A stretch of 51,044 bases of DNA from an uncultured Cetobacterium sp. (GTDB lineage Bacteria > Fusobacteriota > Fusobacteriia > Fusobacteriales > Fusobacteriaceae), in the NCBI RefSeq assembly GCF_947039425.1, contig NZ_CAMQYW010000003.1:1-51044 (forward strand), written 5' to 3'. A program made the translations under genes and the position numbers. The notes under the pieces are model-generated. The model had not been told where the DNA came from. It worked only from the letters and a program-made list of their open reading frames with translations, and made no database searches. Positions 17,543 through 26,986 of this stretch are shown piece by piece (position 1 is the first letter of the stretch; each line of letters begins with the position of its first letter).

Positions 17543-18697
17543 TCATAGAATTGTTTCTGACATATTTAAAATTGGTAAATAAAGTCCAATTATAAAAAAA
17601 CTTATTATTAGTCCTATTATCAATAATAAAATTGGTTCTAATAATTTTAACAATATCTTTAATTTATTTTCATGAATTTCTTTTTTCATAAATGAAATGT
17701 CTTTTAACATTTTTGATAAATCTCCACCTTCTTCCCCAATTTTAATCATATTAATTTCAATATTGGAAAGTAAATTTGTTCTACTCAGTACTTCTGAAAT
17801 AGAATCTCCCATTTTTATCTCTTTAAGAATTGAAAAACTATCCTTTATCTCTTTCCTTGAAATTCCTTCTAAAATTACATCTATTGATTTTTCCAATGAA
17901 AAACCAGAATCTAATAACAGTGCTAAACTTTCTAAAATATCAATTACAAATTTATTTATTATCCATTTTCCTATATACGGAATTCTTAAAATTTTTAATC
18001 TGTTTTTTAATAATTTCTTAATAAAGAAAAAACTACTAAAAAATAAGATGACCATCACATATAAAATCTTTCTAAATAAATCTGCAAATCCTATTATTAT
18101 TCTTGTTACAAGTGGCAATTCTATTTCTGTTGATTCATAAATTTCAACAAAATTTGGAACTATAAAAATCAACATTAAAATAATTATTATTGTTGATAGT
18201 ACTAAAATCAATAAAGGATATATTAAATAAGTTATTATTTCTTTTTTTAATTTATCCCTTCGATCTCTTAAGTTGTTGATTTTAAAAAAACCATCACTTA
18301 AATCACCTGAATTTTCAAATACATAAACTAATAGTTCTTCAGACTTACTCAATATATTATCTGCTTTTAAAATTGAAAAAATATCTTCTCCCAAATCCAG
18401 TTTCCAAATAATCCTTTTATAATATGCTTTTACTACTCTGTTTTTAGAATTTTCAACTTGAAGTTCTAAACATTTCTTTAGTGGAATTCCTGATTTTAAA
18501 AGTTTTCCTGTGCTATAGAAAAAATAATCTTGATCCTTTCTTTTTATTTTTGTATGTTTTTGAGATGTTATTATTTTTATTAACATCTTATTTTTTAATG
18601 TTAAATAATTTTTTAATTCAATATTATTTTCAACTATAATTTCACTTGTTTTTAAAATTTTATATTTATCAAAATACAAATAAGTTACTATCTTCAT
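17543..18697 (-). CDS. pilC: Inner-membrane platform protein (PilC/GspF family)
   Basis: 384 residues. Two homologous T2SSF domains with helices near residues 150-185 (LIYPLLILVLSTIIIILMLIF), 200-225 and the C-terminal 350-380 (LEPILLLIIGLIISFFIIGLY). The motifs LYxFxxxxGxLxxGIPLKKCL and ENSGDLSDGF are typical. It forms the platform that couples the ATPase to pilus assembly. ATG 18697 overlaps the PilB stop as ATGA, so GTG 18706 is less likely. Confidence 0.92.
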   Translation of the reverse strand: MKIVTYLYFDKYKILKTSEIIVENNIELKNYLTLKNKMLIKIITSQKHTKIKRKDQDYFFYSTGKLLKSGIPLKKCLELQVENSKNRVVKAYYKRIIWKLDLGEDIFSILKADNILSKSEELLVYVFENSGDLSDGFFKINNLRDRRDKLKKEIITYLIYPLLILVLSTIIIILMLIFIVPNFVEIYESTEIELPLVTRIIIGFADLFRKILYVMVILFFSSFFFIKKLLKNRLKILRIPYIGKWIINKFVIDILESLALLLDSGFSLEKSIDVILEGISRKEIKDSFSILKEIKMGDSISEVLSRTNLLSNIEINMIKIGEEGGDLSKMLKDISFMKKEIHENKLKILLKLLEPILLLIIGLIISFFIIGLYLPILNMSETIL

Positions 18698-19830
18698 AAT
18701 AAACACTCTTTATTTAATTCTTCCTCTGTTGTAATTCCATTTTTTATTTTCTGTTTTCCATTGTCTATTAAAGAGATAAAATTTTGAGATATTAAATACT
18801 CTTTCATTTTTTCCGTACCTTTATTTTCAAGTATAAAACTCCTAATCTTATCATTAATAACTATAACTTCTTCAACAGCCTCTCTTCCATTAAATCCATT
18901 AAGACACTCACTGCACCCTATTCCTTTACAGGATATACAAATTTTCCTTAATAATCTTTGACTTTGAATTAATGAAAGTCCAGAAGCTATTATATAAGGC
19001 TCTATTCCAAAACCTAAAAGTCTTTCAATAGTTGAAATTGAATCTCTAGTATGCAAAGTTGTTAGAACTAGGTGTCCTGTTAGAGAAGCTGTTAGTGCAA
19101 TTTTTGCTGTTTCTATATCTCTTATTTCTCCAATTAAAATTACATCTGGATCTTGTCTTAAAACTCTTTTTAAAATTTCTGAAAAATCTAATCCTATCTC
19201 TTTCTTATATTGTATTTGATTTATTCCATTTAATTGATATTCAATAGGGTCTTCTATTGTCACTATATTTAAATTCTCTTTATTTAAGTAGTTTATAATT
19301 GAATAGAGCGTTGTTGTCTTTCCAGAACCCGTGGGCCCAACACAAAGAATTAAACCACTTTTTTTCCCAATAGCTCCATATAAAGTATTTAAATTTAACT
19401 TGCTAAAACCTAATTTATTTAAGTCTAAATCTAATAAATTATTTTTTAAAATTCTAATTACACATTTTTCACCAAAAAGAGTAGGTACTATTGAAACTCT
19501 ATAATCTAACTTTTCATCTAAATACATCCCTTTAAATCTACCATCTTGAGGCAATCTTTTTTCTCCTATATCAAGTTCACTTAAAATTTTTAACTTAGAA
19601 ATTAATTTGATACCTAAATCTTTTTCAATATTTTTTAAAATATAAAGAGTTCCATCAACTCTCATTCTAATCCTTACATTATTTTCTTGAGATTCAATAT
19701 GTATATCTGAAACTTTATCTAAATAAGATTTTAATAAAATTTCATTTAACAGTTCTAAAATAATTTCTTTATAAAAATTTTTTTCCTGTATTATAAAAAC
19801 TTCCCTTTTAAAATATAAATTTTTTTCCAT
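18694..19830 (-). CDS. pilB: Assembly ATPase (PilB/GspE family)
   Basis: 378 residues; powers pilus or pseudopilus assembly from the cytoplasm. Seen: SDIHIESQ with Asp box region (41-48), Walker A GPTGSGKTT (165-173), the Asp box VTIEDPIEYQLNGINQ, Walker B DVILIGEIRD (229-238), the His box HLVLTTLHTRDS, and a tetracysteine zinc module (Cys298, 301, 306, 309) that distinguishes assembly ATPases from the retraction ATPase PilT. The N-terminal N1 domain of full-length PilB/GspE (about 500-570 residues) is absent. No pilT lies in the window. Confidence 0.93.
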   Translation of the reverse strand: MEKNLYFKREVFIIQEKNFYKEIILELLNEILLKSYLDKVSDIHIESQENNVRIRMRVDGTLYILKNIEKDLGIKLISKLKILSELDIGEKRLPQDGRFKGMYLDEKLDYRVSIVPTLFGEKCVIRILKNNLLDLDLNKLGFSKLNLNTLYGAIGKKSGLILCVGPTGSGKTTTLYSIINYLNKENLNIVTIEDPIEYQLNGINQIQYKKEIGLDFSEILKRVLRQDPDVILIGEIRDIETAKIALTASLTGHLVLTTLHTRDSISTIERLLGFGIEPYIIASGLSLIQSQRLLRKICISCKGIGCSECLNGFNGREAVEEVIVINDKIRSFILENKGTEKMKEYLISQNFISLIDNGKQKIKNGITTEEELNKECLL

Positions 19831-19838
19831 TTAGAATT

Positions 19839-19991
19839 TTATTTTAAATATCTTTCTATTAGTAAAATTTTAAAAGAATCTTTCTCTTCAGTAGTAGATA
19901 TTTTAATATAAACTTTCATCTCCTCTCCTTTTTTACTTATAACTTTCAATAAAACTATAGTTAATAAACATAAAAAAAATAAACTTTTCAT
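19839..19991 (-). CDS. 50-residue putative membrane protein in the pilus operon
   Basis: An open frame of 50 codons between the last pilin-like gene and pilB. It starts with ATG at 19991 overlapping the preceding stop (ATGA) and has AAGGATGG upstream. Residues 3-18 (SLFFLCLLTIVLLKVI) look like a membrane helix or signal, followed by KGEEMKVYIKISTTEEKD. An internal ATG (codon 25) preceded by GGAGAGGAG could alternatively start a 26-residue peptide. No family recognised. Tight packing and overlap in an otherwise gap-free operon support coding. Confidence 0.55.
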   Translation of the reverse strand: MKSLFFLCLLTIVLLKVISKKGEEMKVYIKISTTEEKDSFKILLIERYLK

Positions 19992-20551
19992 TCTATTTTC
20001 CATCCTTTCCTATTCTTGCTATCTTCACTATAATGATAATAAGGTAATTCTATATATTTTATTTTTCCAGCTGAAAAATTTATATATGAATTTATTTTTA
20101 AAATTTTTTCTATTTGAAATGTATAAAAAGATATTCTATTTTGTACTAAGTTATTATAATCACAAATATAAATTGTAAAAGCCTTTGATAGATTGCCATT
20201 TGGTGTTGTCTCTACATTAAAAACTAGCCCTCCTTGATATTTATATATTATTTCGTACTTTAATTTTTTAGGAAGATGTATACTTTCAATTATTTTATAA
20301 TTTTCTCCTTTTATATCTATTTTTTTATCTATTAAATAAATCTCTAATTTATATCTCTCTTTTGAAAATACTGATTGAAGAGTATATTTATAAATAGTAT
20401 TTTTAATTAATCTTCTTGAGATTTCTAAATCTCTTTTTTCTTCAAACTTATTTAATTTTATATAAAAAAAAAGACTAACACTGGAAATAATGGCAATTGT
20501 TGCTATTGTTTCCAAGAATGTTAATCCTTTTGCTTTCTTATTATTAATCAT
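19988..20551 (-). CDS. Prepilin-type pseudopilin, first gene of the pilus operon
   Basis: 187 residues: KKAKG|LTFLET with Glu5 and a hydrophobic helix (TIATIAIISSVSLFFYI), then a soluble beta-rich domain ending in LPYYHYSEDSKNRKGW. It resembles GspH/FimT-like minor pilins. ATG 20551 with GGTG upstream is used. It lies seven or more bases after the PHP gene stop and heads the pilus cluster. Confidence 0.8.
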   Translation of the reverse strand: MINNKKAKGLTFLETIATIAIISSVSLFFYIKLNKFEEKRDLEISRRLIKNTIYKYTLQSVFSKERYKLEIYLIDKKIDIKGENYKIIESIHLPKKLKYEIIYKYQGGLVFNVETTPNGNLSKAFTIYICDYNNLVQNRISFYTFQIEKILKINSYINFSAGKIKYIELPYYHYSEDSKNRKGWKIE

Positions 20552-20564
20552 AGACACCTACTAC

Positions 20565-21377
20565 TTATCTAAATTTTTTAAATTCAATCTTCATTTTCTC
20601 AAAAGAAGATATATATTTAACATTTATACTCTCTAAAAAATCATAGACCTCTGAAAAATTTTTACAAATATCTATTGATTTGTGAGAGTCTGATCCTATT
20701 GTTATTATCTCTCCGCCTAAATCAAAATATCTTTTAACTAGAGAGTTACATGGATAAAATCTATTTTCTAAATATCTTATACCTGAAGTATTTATTTCTA
20801 TCCCTTTTCCTTTATCTATTAATTCTTTTAAAATCTCATCAATTATATCATCATACTTAGTATAATCAATAAAACCTTTTTTCCCTTCTCCTCCATATCT
20901 ACTTATAAAATCTAAATGACCTTGAATACTAAAGGTATCATAAGATTTTATACATTTTAAAACTTCTAAAAAGTATTTTTCTTGTCCTTCTTCTTTTGTT
21001 TTATCTCTCCAATATTCTTTTTGATCAATTAGTATTTTATTTATTGAATGTATTGAAGAAATTACAAAATCAAAGGGATGATTTTTTATTATTTTCTCAG
21101 CTTCCATCCCTAAATGGCTTTGAATTCCAAATTCCATCCCTATTTTTATATCAATATTTTTTCTTTCTCTTTCTTTTAACTCAAGAAGTTTAGGGATATA
21201 TTTATTTAAATCTAATATAAAATTACTATCATAAATACTTCCTGTATCTAAATCCATATGATCTGTTATAGCAATCTCTTTTAGTTCTAATTCTTTTGCT
21301 CTTTTAATTATATTCTCTAAATCTTCAACAGAATCACCAGAAAAATTACTATGAATATGGTAATCGCTTAAATACAT
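20565..21377 (-). CDS. PHP-domain phosphoesterase, histidinol-phosphatase (HisJ/HisK)-like
   Basis: 270 residues. PHP metal-binding motifs: DYHIHSNFSGD (residues about 5-15), ITDHMDLD, a glutamate in GMEFGIQ, SSIHSI, IQGHLDFISRYG and TIGSDSHKS near the C terminus, giving the expected trinuclear metal site. The family includes histidinol-phosphate phosphatase of HisJ/HisK type, but no his gene is near, so the substrate is uncertain. It lies between the mnmG terminator and the pilus operon and may be its first gene. Confidence 0.85.
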   Translation of the reverse strand: MYLSDYHIHSNFSGDSVEDLENIIKRAKELELKEIAITDHMDLDTGSIYDSNFILDLNKYIPKLLELKERERKNIDIKIGMEFGIQSHLGMEAEKIIKNHPFDFVISSIHSINKILIDQKEYWRDKTKEEGQEKYFLEVLKCIKSYDTFSIQGHLDFISRYGGEGKKGFIDYTKYDDIIDEILKELIDKGKGIEINTSGIRYLENRFYPCNSLVKRYFDLGGEIITIGSDSHKSIDICKNFSEVYDFLESINVKYISSFEKMKIEFKKFR

Positions 21378-21431
21378 TTTTCTCTCCTGTTTTTTATTTT
21401 ATAATATCATATTTCTTATTTTTTATCTAAT

Positions 21432-21466
21432 AAAAAAATAGTAAATGGAAGTTAATCCATTTACTA
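21432..21466 (-). terminator. Terminator of mnmG
   Basis: TAGTAAATGGA/TCCATTTACTA stem (21439-21449 with 21456-21466) followed on the minus strand by seven T. Confidence 0.9.
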
Positions 21467-21468
21467 TT

Positions 21469-23319
21469 TTACTTCTTTAAATATGCTAATAATAGTGCTA
21501 TATCATTCCCTGTAACTCCACTTATTCTTGAAGCTTCTCCTATAGACATAGGATCAACATCTTTTAATCCTGATTTAGCTATATTTGATATTCCTCTAAC
21601 TTCATCATAATTAAAATCTCTAGGAATACTTAATGATTCTAATTTTTTAAATCTCTCTATCTGTTCTCTTTCTCTTTCAATAAAAATTTCATATTTTATC
21701 ATAGTTTCTATTTGATTTTTTACAAACTCTGGATATTCATTAATATCTAAAATATCTTTTAAATCATCATAAGATATCTCTTTAAATTTTAACAACTCAT
21801 TTCCTTGAACTCCCTTTGTCAATCTTTGGGTAGCTCCTTTTTTCTCTAATAATTCATTAGCATCCTTCATTAAAATCTTACTGCTTTTAATTTTATCTAT
21901 TTCTAAATATACATTTTCACGACATTTTTTTAAATAATCAATTTTATCTTTAGGTACTATTCCAATCTCTTCAGCTTTATCTAATAATCTCATAAATCCA
22001 TTATCAAATCTAAGAGTTAATCTATACTCAGATCTTGATGGAAGAACTCTATAAGGTTCTGGTGTTTTTTTATGAATAATATCATCAACTAAAACTCCTA
22101 TATATCCTTCACTTCTATCAAATATTACAGGCTCTTTTCCTATTGATTTTCTAGCAGCATTTACTCCAGCTATAAACCCTTGAGCTGCTGCCTCTTCATA
22201 TCCTGATGTTCCATTTATTTGTCCACCAAAAAATAGTCCTTTAAGTTTTTTGCTTTCTAAACTAGGATATAATTGTGATGCAGGAGCATAGTCATATTCC
22301 ACTGCATAACCATATCTCATTATCTTTGCATTCTCTAAACCTTTTATAGATTTTAACATTGCATCTTGAGCAAATGGAGGCATTGCTGTTGTTAATCCAT
22401 TTACATAAAGTTCATTAGAATCAATAGACTCTAATTCTAAGAAAATTTGATGATCAAATTTATCTGGAAAATTTAAAACCTTTCTGTCTAATGATGGACA
22501 ATGTCTAGGACCATGTGTTTCTATTATTCCAGATACAATTGGAGAATATTTTAACATCTCTTTCGTAACTTCCAATGTTTTTTCAGTTGTATGAGTTAGC
22601 CAAGTTGGAACAATTCCATTAGATTTCTTTTCTGTATATATAGAAAAATATCTTGGATGCTCTTCTCCGTATAATGGCTTCATTACTGAAAAATCAACTG
22701 TTTCTTTATCTATTCTTGGAGGTGTTGCTGTTTGATATCTTTCTAGTAAAATACCATTAGCTCTTAAACTATCAGAAAGTTTCTCTGCAGAATTTTCTCC
22801 CATTCTTCCTGCTGGAAATTCAACATCTCCTATTACTACTCTTCCCTTTAAAAAAGTTCCCGTTGCTAATACTACAACTTCAGATTGATACTCTATTCCC
22901 AATCCTGTTTTAACTCCAATTACTTTCCCATTTTCAACTAAAATTTCATCTACACTATCTTGCATAATTTCAAGATTTTCTGTATGTTCAAGAAGTGATT
23001 TCATCTTTGTTCTATATAAAAATTTATCAGCTTGACCTCTTGTTATTCTCGCAGCTGGACCTTTACTTGTATTTAAATGCTTTAATTGTAAATTATACTT
23101 ATCAGTGTGAGTTCCCATCTCCCCACCTAAAACATCTATCTCTGCAACTAAATTACTTTTTCCAGGTCCTCCTATAGATGGATTACATGACATCATTCCT
23201 ATATTATCTAAAGATAGTGTAAACAAAAGTGTTTTCCTATTTAATCTTGCACTGGCTAAAGCTGCTTCTACACCTGCATGACCTCCACCAACAACAATTA
23301 CATCATAATTCAAAATCAT
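21469..23319 (-). CDS. mnmG: tRNA uridine-5-carboxymethylaminomethyl modification enzyme MnmG (GidA)
   Basis: 616 residues, full length. FAD-binding start VIVVGGGHAGVEAALASAR, the GidA signatures GPRHCPSLDRKV and GQINGTSGYEEAAAQG, and the C-terminal helical MnmE-binding domain (GLKDVDPMSIGEASRISGV). With MnmE it modifies U34 of tRNAs. It is separated from mnmE by a terminator hairpin. mnmG and mnmE near rpmH are part of the classical oriC neighbourhood. Confidence 0.97.
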   Translation of the reverse strand: MILNYDVIVVGGGHAGVEAALASARLNRKTLLFTLSLDNIGMMSCNPSIGGPGKSNLVAEIDVLGGEMGTHTDKYNLQLKHLNTSKGPAARITRGQADKFLYRTKMKSLLEHTENLEIMQDSVDEILVENGKVIGVKTGLGIEYQSEVVVLATGTFLKGRVVIGDVEFPAGRMGENSAEKLSDSLRANGILLERYQTATPPRIDKETVDFSVMKPLYGEEHPRYFSIYTEKKSNGIVPTWLTHTTEKTLEVTKEMLKYSPIVSGIIETHGPRHCPSLDRKVLNFPDKFDHQIFLELESIDSNELYVNGLTTAMPPFAQDAMLKSIKGLENAKIMRYGYAVEYDYAPASQLYPSLESKKLKGLFFGGQINGTSGYEEAAAQGFIAGVNAARKSIGKEPVIFDRSEGYIGVLVDDIIHKKTPEPYRVLPSRSEYRLTLRFDNGFMRLLDKAEEIGIVPKDKIDYLKKCRENVYLEIDKIKSSKILMKDANELLEKKGATQRLTKGVQGNELLKFKEISYDDLKDILDINEYPEFVKNQIETMIKYEIFIEREREQIERFKKLESLSIPRDFNYDEVRGISNIAKSGLKDVDPMSIGEASRISGVTGNDIALLLAYLKK

Positions 23320-23350
23320 TTTTTTCTCCCTTTATTTTTGTTCATATACA

Positions 23351-23387
23351 TAAAAAAAATATAGCCACAGATAACAATCTGTGGCTA
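23351..23387 (-). terminator. Terminator between mnmE and mnmG
   Basis: Perfect 11-base stem TAGCCACAGAT (23362-23372) with ATCTGTGGCTA (23377-23387), four-base loop, then a T run on the minus strand. It contains a CCACA motif but not a DnaA box. Confidence 0.88.
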
Positions 23388-23394
23388 ACCAATT

Positions 23395-24762
23395 TTATTT
23401 ACCTACACAAAAATTACTAAATATATGATCTAGAAGATCTTCATTACTAATTTCTCCAGTAACCTCTGATAAAGAATCTAAAGCTTCTTTTAAATCAACG
23501 GCAATTAGATCCATTGGTAATCCCATATTTATCGTTTCAAATATATTCTCTATCGCTTGTTTAGTTTTTTCTAGAGCTGATTTATGTCTTACATTTGTAA
23601 TTACTAATTTTTCAGAACTATCTTCTACTTGTCCTGAAATTACATAATTATAAATTTCATCTTCCATTTCATCAATTCCTATCTTTTCTAAAGCTGATAT
23701 TTTTATCCACTTTTTAATTTTCGTTAATGATGAAGTATCTAAATTCCCATTAACATCTGTTTTGTTTATCAATCCAATAACTTTACCAGAGTTAATTCTT
23801 TCATGAATCTTTAAATCTTCTTCATCTATTTCTCTAGAATTATCTACAACAAATAAAACTAAATCAGCTTTATCTATCATATCTTTTGATTTTTCAACTC
23901 CTATAGTTTCAACAACATCATCTGTTGCTCTTATTCCTGCTGTGTCAACAAGAACAAGTGGAATTCCTTTTAAGTTTATAACTTCTTCAATTATATCCCT
24001 TGTTGTACCAGCAACATTTGTTACTATAGCTCTTTCTTCTTTTAAGATAGAGTTTAATAAGCTTGATTTTCCAACATTTGGTTTTCCTACTATAGCTGTT
24101 TTTACTCCCTCTTTAATCATTTTTCCTTTATTGTAGGATTTGATTAAAGTATCTGTTGTATTTATAACATGATGTAGATTATCTACTAGATCATCTGGTA
24201 AAGGATCATCTATTCCCTCTTCTGGATAATCAAGTACTACATTAACATGAGCTGAAACATCTAATAATAATTTTTTTAAAATATTTATTTGCTCTTTTAG
24301 ATCTCCTCTAAGTTGATCTAATGATAATGATATACTCTTATCTGTCTTTCCGTGAATTAGGTCTATTACAGCTTCTGCTTGAGTAAGATCTAATCTACCG
24401 TTTAAAAATGCTCTTCGAGTAAATTCACCTATCTCAGCGATTCTAGCACCACTTTTTAGAACTAGCTCTAATACTTTTTCTGTTATTAAGTATCCACCGT
24501 GACAATTTATTTCTACAATATCCTCTTTAGTATATGTATTTGGACCTTTCATTATTGAAACTAAAACTTCATCAATTAAAATCTCTTTATCATAAAGATG
24601 CCCATAATTTATACTAAAATTTCTTAAATCTTTAACTTCTTTTTTAGATACTGGTTTAAATATTTTTGTTAGTATACATATGGCATCTTTACCAGACATT
24701 CTAACAATTCCTATTCCGCCTTCTCCTCTAGGAGTAGATATTGCTGCAATAGTATCAAACAT
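23395..24762 (-). CDS. mnmE: tRNA modification GTPase MnmE (TrmE)
   Basis: 455 residues. The N-terminal folate-binding domain ([17 protein letters not shown]) is followed by a helical domain containing the G domain: P-loop [22 protein letters not shown]. The C terminus ends in FCVGK, a variant of the catalytic CIGK. Partner of MnmG in forming cmnm5U34. GGGGTGAG precedes the ATG. Confidence 0.97.
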   Translation of the reverse strand: MFDTIAAISTPRGEGGIGIVRMSGKDAICILTKIFKPVSKKEVKDLRNFSINYGHLYDKEILIDEVLVSIMKGPNTYTKEDIVEINCHGGYLITEKVLELVLKSGARIAEIGEFTRRAFLNGRLDLTQAEAVIDLIHGKTDKSISLSLDQLRGDLKEQINILKKLLLDVSAHVNVVLDYPEEGIDDPLPDDLVDNLHHVINTTDTLIKSYNKGKMIKEGVKTAIVGKPNVGKSSLLNSILKEERAIVTNVAGTTRDIIEEVINLKGIPLVLVDTAGIRATDDVVETIGVEKSKDMIDKADLVLFVVDNSREIDEEDLKIHERINSGKVIGLINKTDVNGNLDTSSLTKIKKWIKISALEKIGIDEMEDEIYNYVISGQVEDSSEKLVITNVRHKSALEKTKQAIENIFETINMGLPMDLIAVDLKEALDSLSEVTGEISNEDLLDHIFSNFCVGK

Positions 24763-24774
24763 AAAAACTCACCC

Positions 24775-25488
24775 CTACTTTTTCTTTCTTATCACAATAT
24801 ATCTTTTAGGGTCTTTACCTTCACTATAAGTATCTAACTCTGGGTATTTATTTACAACCTCATGAATTATTTTTCTTTCTCTTGGAGGCATAGGATTTAA
24901 TTTTATTGGTTTTGTTGTTTTTAATGCTTTTTCAGACATTTTTCTAGCTAAATCTCTTAAAGTTATATTTCTTTTTTCTTTAAATCCTTCAACATCAACA
25001 TCAATTCTAACATCTTTGATTAAAGTATTTAGTAAATATTCATAACTATTTAATGTTTTACCTTTTTTACCAATAATAATTCCATTATCTTCTCCAAATA
25101 GATTAATAATGCAATTTCTACCTTCTAGTCTTAAAATTTCAACTTCTAAGTCTAGACCCATTTTTTTTAATAAAGTTTGTGCTAAATCAATTATTTTTTT
25201 TTCTTTATTTTCTTGCTTCAGAATAACCTTAGGTTCTTCTTGAACATTTTTTTCTTTTACTTCCTCTTGAATTTTTTCAGATTCAAAAGTGTTAATTTTA
25301 CTAAGTTCCGTTTCTTTTGTTATTTCTATTTGATAAAGACCATCTTTTGCAAAAAAACCAAAAAAAGATTTTGGTTTTTCTAACTCTTTAACATTGATAA
25401 CTTGTTCTTCGGAAACTTCTAATATTTTAATAGCTCTAGCAATAGCAGTTTTTCTATTACTTGCTTTGATTTCTATTATATTTTCCAT
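24775..25488 (-). CDS. jag: RNA-binding protein Jag/KhpB
   Basis: 237 residues from ATG 25488; the longer frame to 25560 overlaps yidC and lacks an SD, whereas GAGGAG lies before 25488. Jag_N domain (ASNRKTAIARAIKILEVSEEQV, GFFAKDGLYQIEI), KH domain (EDNGIIIGKKGKTLNSYEYLLN) and R3H domain (MPPRERKIIHEVV, EGKDPKRYIVIRKK). A small-RNA/mRNA binding protein, classically next to yidC. Confidence 0.93.
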   Translation of the reverse strand: MENIIEIKASNRKTAIARAIKILEVSEEQVINVKELEKPKSFFGFFAKDGLYQIEITKETELSKINTFESEKIQEEVKEKNVQEEPKVILKQENKEKKIIDLAQTLLKKMGLDLEVEILRLEGRNCIINLFGEDNGIIIGKKGKTLNSYEYLLNTLIKDVRIDVDVEGFKEKRNITLRDLARKMSEKALKTTKPIKLNPMPPRERKIIHEVVNKYPELDTYSEGKDPKRYIVIRKKK

Positions 25489-25496
25489 AATTTTAA

Positions 25497-26105
25497 CTAG
25501 TCTCCTCTTTTCATTATGAAATATTGTTGTAATACACCAGCTAAACTTGATGTTAACCAATAAATTTGTAATCCTGCTGGCATTTTATAAGAAATAAATA
25601 TCATCATTACTGGGAATATATACATCATTTGTTTCATCTGTGGATTATGATCTGCACCAGTTAATTTTTGTTGGAAAAATGAAACAATTCCGTTAAGAAC
25701 TGGCAGTATATAATATGGATCTGGTTGTAATAAGTTCATCCATAAGAATGCTTCTGGAGGAACAACCCCTCTATCTACTCTTAGGACTCCAAATAATCCC
25801 CATAAAATTGGCAATTGTAATAAAAGTGGAAGACACCCTCCTGCAGGGTTAACTTTTTTCTCTTTATATAATTCCATTGTTTTTTGATTTAATAGATTTT
25901 TGTCATTTCCATATTTTTTCTTGTAGTCATCTAAAATAGGTTGTAATTCTTTCATCTTTTTCATAGACTTATCTTGCTTTAAAGTTAATGGCAATAATGC
26001 TAATTTAATTAAAAGAGTTAATCCGATAATAGCTAATCCAAAGTTTCCTGTAATATTATTTAAAAAAATTAATATTTGTTCAAACACTTTGTATAAAAAT
26101 TCCAT
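25497..26105 (-). CDS. yidC: Membrane protein insertase YidC, short form
   Basis: 202 residues, starting directly at the conserved insertase core (GLAIIGLTLLIKLALLPLTLKQ) with the cytoplasmic coiled coil (LQPILDDYKKKYG), NPAGGCLPLLLQLPILWGLF, and the last helices with PAGLQIYWLTSSL. Model Gram-negative YidC has an N-terminal helix and large periplasmic domain (about 550 residues); both are missing. The groove basic residue is Lys34 instead of Arg. There is no lipobox as in SpoIIIJ. Between yidD and jag in the usual order. Confidence 0.94.
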   Translation of the reverse strand: MEFLYKVFEQILIFLNNITGNFGLAIIGLTLLIKLALLPLTLKQDKSMKKMKELQPILDDYKKKYGNDKNLLNQKTMELYKEKKVNPAGGCLPLLLQLPILWGLFGVLRVDRGVVPPEAFLWMNLLQPDPYYILPVLNGIVSFFQQKLTGADHNPQMKQMMYIFPVMMIFISYKMPAGLQIYWLTSSLAGVLQQYFIMKRGD

Positions 26106-26399
26106 TTATTTTTTTTCCTCCGCATTTTTTTTAAGTGATGGCACTGGATCATATCCACCTTGAGAATATGGATGACATCTTAAAATCCTTTTGATTCCTA
26201 AAAAACTTCCTCTGAATATTCCATATGTATTTATAGCTTCATATGTATATTGTGAGCAAGTTGGTTGAAATATACAATTTTTTCCTAAAAATCTAGAAAT
26301 AAATTTTTGATATATTTTTATTATAATTAATACTGTTTTTTTCAAAATATTTTTTAATTTAATATTAAGAATTTGATTCCTTAATATTTTTAAGAACAC
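26106..26399 (-). CDS. yidD: YidD-family membrane protein insertion efficiency factor
   Basis: Up to 97 residues. The core [29 protein letters not shown] and [14 protein letters not shown] is the YidD family signature. The start is uncertain: GTG 26399 follows AAAGGAT by eight bases and overlaps rnpA by 35 bases; TTG 26345 would give a length closer to typical YidD (about 80) but lacks an SD. YidD proteins assist YidC in membrane protein insertion. Confidence 0.9.
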   Translation of the reverse strand: MFLKILRNQILNIKLKNILKKTVLIIIKIYQKFISRFLGKNCIFQPTCSQYTYEAINTYGIFRGSFLGIKRILRCHPYSQGGYDPVPSLKKNAEEKK

Positions 26400-26706
26400 G
26401 ATCAAGATCCTTTTTCATCTCCTCATAAGTTAGAGTTTTAAATTTTTCTCCGGCTGTTCTTTTAGCTACAAAAATAATGTCGTAGCCTATTTTTAATTCA
26501 TTTTCATGTAAACGATAATATTCTCTAAATAATCTTTTTAAACGATTTCTACAAACGGCATTTCCTGTTTTTTTACTAACTACAAAACCACATCTATTGA
26601 ATTTTGTATTATTCTCTTTAAAAAAAATAAGAGAGTAATATCCAAATGATTTTTGTCCTGAGTTATAAATTATTTGAAACTCTCTATTTTTTTTTAAATT
26701 AATCAT
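26365..26706 (-). CDS. rnpA: Ribonuclease P protein component
   Basis: 113 residues. The RNR motif region [16 protein letters not shown] and [12 protein letters not shown] identify the protein subunit of RNase P, which supports tRNA 5' maturation. It lies about 80 bases downstream of rpmH, as in most bacteria, with a hairpin between them. Confidence 0.95.
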   Translation of the reverse strand: MINLKKNREFQIIYNSGQKSFGYYSLIFFKENNTKFNRCGFVVSKKTGNAVCRNRLKRLFREYYRLHENELKIGYDIIFVAKRTAGEKFKTLTYEEMKKDLDRVLKNIKESNS

Positions 26707-26755
26707 AATTTAGTTAACTCCCTAAAATAGTCCTTAAATCCTTTATAATACCTTT

Positions 26756-26786
26756 AAAAACCCGGTGTATTTGTTCACCGGGTTTT
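26756..26786 (-). terminator. Terminator or attenuator between rpmH and rnpA
   Basis: CCCGGTG (26761-26767) with CACCGGG (26776-26782), extended by A/T pairs and ending in a T run on the minus strand. It overlaps the rpmH stop codon; partial read-through into rnpA is likely. Confidence 0.8.
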
Positions 26787-26919
26787 ATGCTGATAATACT
26801 TTTCTTCCTCTAGCTCTTCTTCTCTTTAATACTTTTCTTCCGTTTTTAGTAGCCATTCTAGCTCTGAACCCGTGATCTTTCTTGTATTTTCTGTTATTTG
26901 GCTGATAAGTTCTTTTCAT
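26785..26919 (-). CDS. rpmH: 50S ribosomal protein L34
   Basis: 44 residues translated by hand: starts [18 protein letters not shown], continues [20 protein letters not shown] and ends RKVLSA. This is the complete L34 sequence pattern. TAGGAGGTGAAAAA gives an excellent SD. In many bacteria rpmH lies directly beside oriC/dnaA; here a plasmid-type initiator takes the other side. Confidence 0.98.
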   Translation of the reverse strand: MKRTYQPNNRKYKKDHGFRARMATKNGRKVLKRRRARGRKVLSA

Positions 26920-26957
26920 TTTTTCACCTCCTAAAAATATCTATATTTCAGATAAAT

Positions 26958-26986
26958 ATTTTAGAAGAAAATTTGCCTTTTGTCAA
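26958..26986 (-). promoter_or_regulatory. Promoter of rpmH
   Basis: TTGACA (26981-26986) and TAAAAT (26958-26963) with a 17-base spacer on the minus strand, about 40 bases before the rpmH start. Confidence 0.8.
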
